From contig CM049312.1 of the NCBI GenBank assembly GCA_026874595.1, positions 29,497,456 to 29,561,455 on the forward strand: a stretch of DNA of 64,000 nt, given 5' to 3'. Below, piece after piece: positions 25,801 to 37,800 of this stretch (the stretch's first letter is position 1; each line of letters begins with the position of its first letter). The position numbers were made by a program, and so were the translations under genes. The stretch comes from Sipunculus nudus (Eukaryota; Annelida; Sipuncula; Golfingiida; Sipunculidae). The notes beneath the pieces are model-generated. The model saw only the letters and a program-made list of their open reading frames with translations. It did no database searches and had not been told where the DNA came from.

Positions 25801-28800
25801 CTGTTCATCTGCCTTAGGATAAAATCACATATATCTCAGCAGTGGTTTGACTTTTCCACCTGAAATTTTGCAGGTTTTTACATCCTGGACAGCTTTCTCG
25901 ATTTTATGACAGGTGGCGCCACCTACATTCACAATTACTCTGCAGACATCCAAGCTCATATCTCAGGAACCATTTGACCGATTAGGCCAAAATTTTGCAT
26001 GTGTATAGATCTCACATAGCTCTTCATCATAGGCAGAACTGGTGGCGCCACCTGCAACCATTTATGCACAGCGTCCATCTGTTCATCTGCCTTGGGATAA
26101 AATAACTTATATCTCGACAGTGGTTTGACTTATCCACCTGATATTTTGCAGGTTTATACATCGTTGACAGCTTTCTTGATTTTATGACAGGTGGGGCCAC
26201 CTACATTCATGTTCACGCTGCAGACATCCAAGCTCATATCTGAGGAACCATTTAACCGATCGGGCAAAAATTTTGCATGTTTATAGATCTCACATAGCTC
26301 TTTATCATAGGCAAAATTGGTGGTGCCACCTGCCACCATTTTTGCACAGGGTCCGTCTGTTTGTCTGCCGTGGGCTAAAATCACTCATATCTCAGTAGTG
26401 GTTTGACTTATCTGCCTAAAATTTTGCAGGTTTTTACATCCTGGACAGCTTTCTCGATTTTATGACAGGTGGCGCCACCTACATTCACAATTACTCTGCA
26501 GACATCCAAGCTCATATCTCAGGAACCATTTGACTGATTAGCCCAAAATTTTGCATGTATATAGATCTCACATAGCTCTTCATCATAGGCAGAACTGGTG
26601 GCGCCACCTGCAATCATTTTTGCAGAGCGTCTGTCTGTTTTTTGCAGTGGGAAAAAAATCACTCATATCTCGGAAGTGGTTTGACATATCTGCCTAAAAT
26701 TTTGCAGGTTTATACATCTTGGATAGCTTCCTGGATTTTGTGGCAGGTGGCGCCAACTACATTTATGTATACGCTGCAGACATTCAGGCTTATATCTCGG
26801 GACTGGTTTGACGTATCCCCCTGAAATTTTGCATGTGTATAGATCCCACAGCGCTTTTAACCATACACAAAATTGGTGGTGCCACCTGCCACCATTTTTG
26901 CACAGGGTCCGTCTGTTTGTCTGCCGTGGGCTAAAATCACTCATATCTCAGTAGTGGTTTGACTTATCTGTCTAAAATTTTGCATGTTTATACATCTTGG
27001 ACAGCTTTGGATTTTGTGGTAGGTGGCGCAACCTACATACACATTTCGGCTGAAGACATCCAGGCTATTATGCAACACGCCCCACTCTATTTCCCCTTGC
27101 CACTCAATCCATGCCTCACTTCACCTTTCCCACTCTGATTTTGGTGGATACACGTAGTCACTTGTTGACTACTAATATTCTGGTTTTTGTGTTGTGTGCA
27201 CCCATGCTAGAATTGCAGCAGTGATGTTTGTTTAATTGTTTCTTGTTCTAAGTGTTTAGTACTTGCATTGTTCATGTACATGTTACACGTTCTTGAAAAG
27301 TAATGGTCTAGCATTATACCTGGTGTAATCTCATTGCACAGGTTGGCATTAGGCTGTATCAGCAGCAATATTATGCCTATTCTTTCACACTATCATTTCA
27401 GCTTTCCTTTATACAAAACTTTCCAAACAAAACCATCCCAGCACACTGTCACAGTACTTCCCTTTGAGCTATTTAACACCTTGTTATGGTTTTGTGTGTT
27501 TGTAAATACAGTTCACATGTGTCTGTTTACAATAACAAGGCCGCATGGACAGAGTTCTGATTTTGGGCATGCGCGACAGATAAAGTGATGTTTCAGCCAG
27601 CGAGAACACGTATTACATTTGTAAGGCATGTCAGTCAGAGCATCTCCTGATAGACAAATTATTTGGCCTAGGCGGTGCACAAAGTCCAATGCACTGAGTT
27701 TACCTTGACACCTGGGATCACCGGTACACTGTTTTTAACACTCGTGTACATGCAGTAGTAAGCCAACCATTTCAGTGCAAAATTTTGGCAGGTACCAATT
27801 TATTTCAAAGAGAAGACGCTATTATTCCTGGTAATTCAACATGCCCAATAGGTGGTTGGACCCCTTTAAAAAAATCTTTGATCTATATGCCCCAGAATTT
27901 TAACAATTTGTTCCCTATATCATTGTCAAGATATCCTGAAAATTTCATCAAATCTGTTAAGAAAATTTTTAGAGATGTTGCTGACAGACTCACAGACAGA
28001 CTGACAAACGCTGGCAAAAACATTACCTCCTTGGCATAATGTAACTATTGCCTGCAGAAATAAGGGAATGAATGGTGTAAGATGTGAATGCTGGCACTTA
28101 TTTCGGTAATAAGTGTGGAATGGTTATCTATTTTTTTATATTTTATGCAGAAAAGAGGAGGTGCCTGCACTCCCTATGTCCAAATGTTTAGTATTGTAAC
28201 CAATCAAAAATTAAAAGCTGTGGAGTGTTTCAGCATGACATTTGAATAATTTCCCTGTTGTTTATTAATTGCATCATTTACCTCTCTAACTGAATTTTGT
28301 GTATCAGTACAATTGTGCATTTGCCAAATGAAATCTTGTACTTTTAAGATGGCAATTATTTTTTTTAAATTGTGACTTGAATTTTGAACTTAATATAATT
28401 GAACTAAGTTGGAATTATATTTCTCAAATAACTTAACTGAATTGGAATTGAAAAATTGAAATTGACTCCTGGTCCTTTGATTGGGTTTTATGCAATATAT
28501 CTTATTTAGCACACTGCAGGCTTAATGGGAAGGCCATGCACAACAGCCATGATTCACTCGCTATCAAGTGTGCCTTTTGGGGGCTCCTCAGTGGTATGAC
28601 TCAGCATTACACAACCAGGGCCTGCAGGCGCAGTAGTCACTTGGCCTGGTTAACACCATGAATATAAAATGAGAGGAAGCGTGTGATACTGCCCTGTCAC
28701 ATCGTCAGAAACTGGAATGGAATTATGCAGATGTACATATAGGTAGTTAAGTTAGCATTAAAAAAAAAGAGGTGGTTACCTCCATACAAAAAAAATGCTG

Positions 28801-31800
28801 TTGATGTATTGAACTGTTTCCATAATTCTGGAGTTTCATTGATTCAAGCCTTTTATGATATAGCATATGTGGGGCACTGAGTAAACAGTCAGTGTAACAC
28901 TGACATATGTTTGGTTAATTTCAGTTTGTTAATTACTTGAGCCTGGTAGGTTTAAGACTTTTTATATGAGACCTCATGAGACATTAGATAAACATTAGTG
29001 ATTAGCTTTTTAATGAACAACAGCTGGCAGACATGACGCATCATCAATCATCTTGAGTCCGCTGTGTATCGGTAGCGAAGTGGCCCTCTTCTGTTGTTGT
29101 CTGGGAGATATGGTTGTCATGGAGACCTTGAGTTGCATATTCTGAAGCCTTTTGCAACATTTTCCTTAACTCATTCATTTACAGATATATCAGCAAAAGG
29201 ATACATATGTTCTCCAGAACCATTGTAATGGTTTCCCACATGATATCTTAGATCATGCATCAGATATATTATATCTCAAGGATCATATGTTACATATATC
29301 AAAGACCAGATTTTTCCATATATGAGAAGCACATTTTCCTGCTTGTGCTATATGATGTCTGCAGATAATTTCTTTAGATAACTCAATTTTATATATCTTT
29401 CACATATAGTTTTGAATCAGTTAATTATATGGGCAACACAACTTCTACAAGAAACAGAATAAATTTATCCAGATCTGACACAGACATGTGGTTATAAGAA
29501 GCTTGGCCGTTAAAGCAGCAGCCACTCTTACTCTTAGATATGTATTGCCTTAACATGATTAATCAATATGGGTGAAAAGGTTTAGTGCTGCAGTGAAGGC
29601 AAAGGGGTGGTTTTATTGCAGGGTTGGGCAAAACCCGAGTTTTAAGCATAAAACCCAGCCCAGTGGGTTTTACTGGGTAAACCTGGGAAAACCTGGGTTT
29701 TATGGGTTTTACGGGCAATATAGTCTCAAATGGCAACTGACTGAACTTAAAATTTCTTGTACCAGCTTGGGAAATACTGTGATAAGTATGCTTCTTTATA
29801 ACTATATAAATATATTTATATATAATATAGAACTGATATTGGTGATATATAGCAGTTATAATGATAATTTTAAAAAATCAGATTTCTATCTGAATCTATC
29901 ATTTGTATTATTTAATGATTTTAAAATAATTTCCTTTGTATCAATGAAAGATTGAAAGTGGATGGTTTACTTATTGGGTGTGTACAAAAACTGGTTGACA
30001 CAAGATGGTTACTGGCTGCCAAGTGTCAACAGATTGGCAGTACATGTATAGGATACCACACAGGTCCACAGTGACACCTCAGTGCTAGTGTCATATGCAT
30101 CCAATCTTCTCTGTATGCCAGCCAGTCCTGCTGCTGTAGAACGTGTATTCTCTAACTTTGGCTACATACAAAACAAGATTCGCAATAGACTTGGAGTACA
30201 AGTGCTGCAAAGCTTGTGACCTGCTATCATGCCTTTTGTGGACATTCTGAACTGGACTGGTAGCAGTTTGTATAAAACAGTTTGAACATGATGCATGATG
30301 TATCATAATAGCATTGATGCATGACACAATTTCTTGCTTGTGTGGTTCTTCATTAATATCTGTGATGTTGCTCATCTATTGGTATTAAACTTATTTTATG
30401 AACAATCAATGTAGTTTTTCCTCTTTATTTAATTATATGCATTTTATGCAGCAATTCTGAGATTGAAAAGAATGCTTCTAGAAAAGCCCAAATCATATTG
30501 CCCATTGTTTTAAGGCTTATTGCCCGCCCGGGTAATAAGGGGTATTATCTGCCCGGGTTTACCCGCCTGGGTATTACCCGCCCAACCCTGTTTTATTGCT
30601 TTATATTCTCAAAACACACCTGATACAATTAAAGGAGATAAAAACAGCAGAAAACAAAGCTGATGTGGTCATCTTTATTGAACATAAATAATATGCACTT
30701 CAGGTTATAGAATAATATAAAGAATATTTTCCACCAAGTATATAGTAATAATTCTTTATAGTTCATTCTGCTGGTCATCTGCTGTCCTCATTCACTAACC
30801 AAATATCTGAAAAAATGCAGCTTCTATGATATTTATAAATTTTGCTGACGTAATAATGCAAACTTAAGTTTTTAAGTTGCCCCAAATTATATTTTCAACT
30901 GTATGACATTTCTACTCTTAATTCATGTTGTCTTACAATGAATGTTTTTATTATGCCAGCTTTAATATAAAAAAATTTTAATATAAATATTACTTGGTGA
31001 ATGAGGAATTTGATGAACATGAATTTCTTAATATTACTGCTGATATTTGCTGCATCATGCAGTAACATGAAAATGCCACAAAGGACAAGTGAATATGTGC
31101 ATGTGAGTGTGTGTATGTGTGTGTATGAGAGAGAGAGGGGGGAGAGAGAAATAACAGTTTGATTGTTTACAGTCCTAATTATAATATACAACCTCCTAAT
31201 AAACTACTGTACCAGTATTTTGAGTTGAATTAACCTTTGATATGGACATGTATATATGGACATAGACTTGCATTGAAGCTACTTTTATCAGCTGTGAAGT
31301 GAATAAACAACTGTGATATGAAATTGATATGTCTTATTGACCATTATAAAGCTGTATTGTCTGTATAGATGTTTGTCGTATTTGCTGATCATGAATATAG
31401 TTTCCACCCACATGTAGACAATACCATGTATTAAAAGTAACAGTCTTATCACATCATCATTTCCTTCTGGCACAAGTCCTGTCAAACAATAAACCAGTTA
31501 CCAAACTAGGGTAGGTTTACTGATGATTATCAGTTCATAAGAATCCTGTGTTAGCTTGTTCTCAGTTAAAGAGATAATTTTCCCATCCAGGGTTCTCCAC
31601 GATTGAACCCTGATTGAATTGTTGAAAAATTTCTTTGCAGTTTCAAGGCCTTGAATGTCTAGGATTTGCTAATTTAGAGAGTTACTGTAAAAAAAAACTC
31701 GAATTTCAACCTTATTACTGGCTACGGAGGACCTAGGGGCACAAGTAACATCAACATTTACAATATAATGTACAATATCTCACACTATTACTAGTAGTTC

Positions 31801-34800
31801 ATTTTGGCTGAATAAAGTCCCCCGTTTTCACTCTCTTTTTATGCTCTGTGCCTCTGTCTCTACCCCATACACATACAGGTCACATGGAGCCAGTTGTGAA
31901 TTATCCTACACCTAACAGTGACAATCAAATTGAAAATGAGAAAAATGTGTGTTCTTGCATTACACAATACATATCCCGTCCACCAGTTAATATACAAAGT
32001 ATTAAGCACATGATTACACATGTATCCTGTACCTAGGGCTGAAACAGGTACAACATTTTTTTACTCAAGCACCCAATAGGCATTTAAGGCCCAACTAGGA
32101 CTCGAGTACTCGTAACCATGGCAACGGTGTAAAGATAAAATGGACAACTGTTGACCAATGCAAAATATATGCATGAATTTGACTTCGTGACGGCTAAACT
32201 TTATCCCAAAGAAGGAATAGATTTATATGTCATAACAAGACCTCTGTTATTAGACTAGTATATGTTTAGAGCCCTTTGCCAGGCTATGAAAATGAATAAA
32301 TAGGCCTACAGTTATATTCAAATATGCATGTATATACACGAGTACTCATGTCAAAATTTTTTACTCAAGTACTCGGTCAATAATACCCGGACTCAAGTAC
32401 TCCTCTCAGCCCTACCAGGGCTTTTAAAAATAAATTTGTATAACCATTGAGTATTGTAGCCATGTTTTCCTGACCACAAACTATTAAGTGTGATCGATTC
32501 ATATGACTGAGGAATTATATAATGAAATAAAGTACTGCTTCAATTGTCACAGAGTTGAATATTTGGCATATATATGAACAATGCAGGGGTTTGAACAAGG
32601 CAGGTTATACTAAATATACTTTTGCATTATATTTAATATATATTATTTAAAATTGCAGAGAGGATCCGTGGAAGGCAGCTCGTAAGGTCAAGGCCTACAT
32701 GATCATGCACAATATTCCTCAGCGAGAGGTTGTGGACTGTACTGGCCTGAACCAGAGTCACCTGTCACAGCACTTAAACAAGGGGACCCCAATGAAAAAT
32801 GAGAAGAGACAGATTCTGTATGAATGGTTCGCTAATAAACAAGAGGCCGTAATGAAACGTTAGTGGTTTAATTTAATTATTATTATTTTGATTAATTTAT
32901 TTTTAAGCTGTTCTGCAAATGCATGTCAGGTACACTGAAGTGCCCACACCAAATGCTGTGCTGCAAAGCAAAGCTGAAAAAAGTTAAACTTTCCCCGCTT
33001 TGCAGTGTTGAAAAATGCTCAGCCATTTATTAAGCATAGTATTTGCAGCGCTGCACAGCACTGTGCCACATTGCTCAGTATTCAGTGTGGCCAGGCCGGT
33101 CAGATTAATAACCAAAAAGACCAAACTGCAGGGAAAAGGACCAAAAAGCACCAAAAATGCTCCAATATTCTCATGTCGAATTTGGTACAGATATTTACGT
33201 AATACTCTGCCAACTGTCACCACAATTATCAATTATCACATGCATCATCTAGTGCCTGTATGCACTGTTGACACCTGGTGGCCACTTTACATACAAAATC
33301 ATCACAAGCCCGATCACAGTTGTCAGTATTTCGGTTATATTGAAAATCTTAGTATACACACTTTTGCAAGCTGAATTGTATCAGATTCAATCATAGTACT
33401 GTTTAAGACCACTTGAAAGTAGAAGCAAGTGATAATCTTGGTGCTTTTCTGTCCTTTTTGGTTATAAGTCTGACCCTTGCAAGGCCTTAAGACACAGGTG
33501 TTGATCTATTAATACACAGGTGAACATTTATACCTTATTACTCAATTGCATCTCATGTACTTTCTTGTGGCACTGAAATATATTAAAGATACCATAAAAT
33601 CTTTTATATGTCTTTAGTAAATGTTATGGGATGAATTGAAAGCAGACAGAACTGTCTCGCTGGTGAAGCTTGTTTTTCTAGAGAAGCAGTTGGAATGCCA
33701 GACATGTGTGCCACTGCCATGGGTTCAAATCCCGGGATCAGCCCAATATTTTTCCTTGAGCAAAATGTTTCAGTAACATATAGGGGCTTATCCGGGATTA
33801 CACCAAACATCTAGGCCTAGGGAATGGTGGTTTGAAGTTAACCAGTAATTACCACCACAGAGTCCACCAAAAGTGTGACTCCTGGGATAATTAATCTTGT
33901 TCTTATATCAGAACTCTCTTAAGAGAGGGTGTGTTACGGGGTGACATATATGCAGACCAAACTGTCTTGCTAGTGAAGCTTACTTTCTAGCAAAGCTGTT
34001 GGAACATGGGACATGTGCGCCACCAATATGGGTTCAAACATGGGATTGGGCCAGTATTTTCCCCTGAGCAAAAATGTTTCTGTTACATAGTTATCTACTT
34101 GTTCAATGTTCCAGAGTCTCCTATCCAACTATTAAGAATATTTCCCAGCCTGTCTGGAACAGAACAGTTCATTTCTCATTTTACAGAGTTTGAGAATCCT
34201 GCCCATGTAGTTGAGTCTGATGAAGGGGAGGACTATGAGCAGGGAACGCCAAACAAAAAGTCAAAGAGGAATCGCTTCCGCTGGGGCCCAGCATCGCAGA
34301 CTATCCTGTATGAGGCTTACAGCCAAAACAAGAACCCCAGCAAAGAGGAGAGGGAACTTCTAGTAGACCAGTGCAATAGGTAAGGATTAAAATCTCATAA
34401 CTTTCCAATTAATATTTATTTTATTTCAAGCAAATTAAATTTATCAAGGTAAAAAACTTTTGAAATTAAAAATGGAAAAATTAATAGTAATTTAAGTTTG
34501 ACTGTGTTTGGATTATATGTATAAAAAGATATTTTCAAATGTATATACAGTGGGACCTTTTTGAAAGATCTCCTGTCTAAGAAGACCTGTCGATGAAGAC
34601 CACCTTTAAGTGAATTGAAAGCAGTCCCATTGGCATAACTGATCTATCTGATGAGACCATTTTGCATGTCTTCTGGGTGGTCTTATTACACAGGTTTCAC
34701 TGTATATTACATGAAAGTCATTTTGAATCAGCAATAATTTTGAAAAAAAAATTTCCTGCACTTTTCACCAATCATAGCTTAATGTATGTCTTTATATGTA

Positions 34801-37800
34801 TTATCTAGATATATAATATTTTCATAGTTGTATTTTCAAACCCTTAAAGTATATTCTCACATTTGCATGAGTCCATTTTGTTGTATCAAAGTGTTGTGTA
34901 CAACTAGATCATTGAATATTATGATCATGAACTATATGCTTCTCTCCTCTTGCAGTGGTTATGCACTGCACCCATTCCAGATCTCCTTTGTTTTAACCGC
35001 TGCTTTGCATAGCAAGATTCTCTGGGTCTCACCACCAGGGCTGGCACAAGGCAAAAAATTGTAATTAGACCAGTTGGAGTATTATTCACATAGTGCAAGA
35101 AACTCCTAAGTTTTAGATCAGTGACACCTGGCTTTGGTTTGTCTGATTCTTGGCACTGTGCAAGGTGATGAGACCCTGAAAACTTGCTGGACATAGCAGC
35201 GGTTAAAATAAAGGAGATCAGGAATTACTACATTTTATAACCACTGCATGAGGAATTATATGGTTTGTCCTTAAAATGTGTCTTTCCTCTCATCTTCTCT
35301 CAATTTTTAAAGACTTAAGATTATCACTCCTGTTATGGTCCTTTTCTTTTTAAGAAAAGGGATTTTATCAAACATTTTTCATCTTTCTGTGTCCTAATGA
35401 TTATTGATCATGAAATGTTCTGTTATATGATTTTCATATGTGATTGAAGCTATGTGATTTATCAATGATTTAGCTTAAGAAGAGGTTTCAAGGTGAGCAA
35501 TATGTAAAACTAATATGTAAATTTGTGCACATTTCCTTTTCAAGGATTAAATTGCCCACATATTTTATTAAATTTAAGTGATATTTCTGTGATTTAAGTG
35601 ATATATAGAATTGAATTTGAGTGGATTTGACATGTCATAAATTTTAATTGAATTTGAAAAAAATTCCAAAAATGGAAAAAAAAAATCTTGAATAATCTGA
35701 ACTCACCTCAGGTCTGGATAGCATTAAGGTTCGGGCCAAATGAGGCCATGCAACTAATTCATCATCAAGGAGTTGATGGTTTTCACATATAAAGGGCTTC
35801 TGACAACTCCTTTATTTCCAATATATTCCTATATTTTCCTTTGAAAAAAAGTCTTCTATAATTTCCATTATTTTCCAGCATTTAGGCCTTTATCTCATAT
35901 ATTCTCCTATATATTTTTCACTGCACAATCATATTTCCAATATAACGGTTAATATTAAAGAGTATTTTTATATTGTCCTGCTGTTATTGAAAACACACAG
36001 CCCTTTTGTAGAACTATGCAGTTAAAGAGTTCCAGTTGTACAAGTACTGCTAACTCAACCATTTAAATAGATGGTGCCTCAAGAACTGATAGTCATGTTA
36101 TTAATAGATGCATGAGTCCAACATGATTGTGCAGTGAAAACTCTCCTATTTTTCCTTTATTTCTAGCTGAAAATTCCTATATACTCCTATATTTAGTGCT
36201 CATCAAGTGCTCCTATAAATTCCTATAATTCTTTAGGAGCCTGGCAGGACCCCTACTTAAATTATACTTAATAGTGCAGTAATTCAAGTGTTAACCCATG
36301 AAACCTCTGCTAAAGCGATACCAAAATCAATTCTGTATAATTGATGTCAATCATTTTCTGAATCAGGCAGTGATCGAATCTACAAGGTAAGAAGTGTTTA
36401 TTGTTTCCATGGATTTGTGCATAACATCACCCTACTAATGGATGTGGTCACTTTGATTTGGGCAGATATTTTTTCATCTTGTATGTTTTAATTATTTCCA
36501 CTTTTAATATTGCATGATATAAATTATTTATTGTTGTGTTTATTTGTGTTAATTAATTCTTTGCCATGACACTGTTTTGTTATGAGAATTTTGTCCTTTT
36601 ATGTACATATAATAACTAAAAAATCATATATTTATTTTAAATTTCTTTTGTTCATATTATCTTTTATAAATCTTTTAATATGTCTCTTTTTTAAGCCCCT
36701 GAGTGTTATGTCATATACATATATCACAAATTGAGAAAGATGCAAGGCACTTTACTATTTCAGAAGCAAAATTTGTTTTCCGGCAGAAAAGAACATAAAA
36801 TGTGTATGAACTGCTGGATCAAATGGATAAAAAAACCTGACACCGGCTGACATCTAGTTTGGTTTCTTTGTTCAGCTGTTACTGTAGGTGCACATTGCCA
36901 TGTGGCATGGGATATGAATATTTATATGATGGGATATGAACATTCATATGTATAGGTTTGTTCAAGTGTCATATTCACAGAGTTGTTATGTGAGGGGTGC
37001 CAGTGTGTTTGCCTAATCTACTAAAAAAATAAATATAAGCCATCTGGAGACTTATAAAAATTAAGCTTCTGTGTAACAAAATGTAAAACTGAAAATCATA
37101 CCAGATTACTTCATATTCTGGTCCACATAAGGGTCTCTATTGGTTTCTGGAGATATTTTTGAAATGCTACGATGTGATAATTACAGAACAGTAAGTACAA
37201 CTTAACATTAATTAACCTGCACAAATTGAAGGTTATTGTTTTCACTCGATTCTGTGTGTGTGTATGTCTGCACCATATCTGGAGACAGTATAAAGGATGT
37301 TATTGAAATTTTTCATTAAGGTTGGTATTGTGAAAATAACAAAGATGTTTAATTTGGGTGTAAATCCTAGAGTAAATAATTCTGGAATGAGTGTTTTATG
37401 GGTTTTTATAGCACATAGCATATATGTGACGATTATGGCCATCTTTGGAGTGTGAGCCATGACGTCACAGAGGACAATAATGTCACTCCACTTGCCGTTT
37501 CCCTGATAGGTGTCCACAGTTAACCAATGTGCATCAACAGGGGGGGGGGGGGGGACAGCATGGTTGTTGTTTGTTATGTTTATAGTCAAAGGACAGCAAT
37601 ACCCCACATCCAGGGTGTTTTCTAAATATTTTCAGTTTAAAAGTTCCCTGGAATAATACAGGTTAATTATCGGTAACATTCCATGTCACCAACTCACCAA
37701 ACAGAATTTGTTTCCCCATATATAATGTGCTTTTAATTAGTGAATTGATTCATGTTTGTTAATTGTATACTTATGCCTCTACGGTTAAATTGCTTTTTAG

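Larger units (their letters stand above)
19857..32658 (+). other. HNF1 intron 1 (12.8 kb)
   Basis: Contains no recognisable gene. From 5' to 3' it holds about 3.9 kb of AT-rich unique-looking sequence, a (TA)n tract near 22095-22120, a SINE at 23817, the Helitron-like copy A ending at 27183, a hAT remnant at 29619-30590, a GT/GA microsatellite near 31105-31148 and a 381-bp TIR element at 32034-32414. A degenerate repeat tail ending in ACATTACCTCCTTGGCA lies near 27790-28040. Confidence 0.85.

Noticed and set aside
27785-28039. 84-codon frame with [18 protein letters not shown] ending
   Set aside because: The 3' part is the GACAGACTGACAAACG...CCTCCTTGGC tail of a widespread animal repeat, so it is not a gene.
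33700-33745. tRNA gene in HNF1 intron 2
   Set aside because: Only the B-box region resembles a tRNA, and it is repeated 310 bp away.
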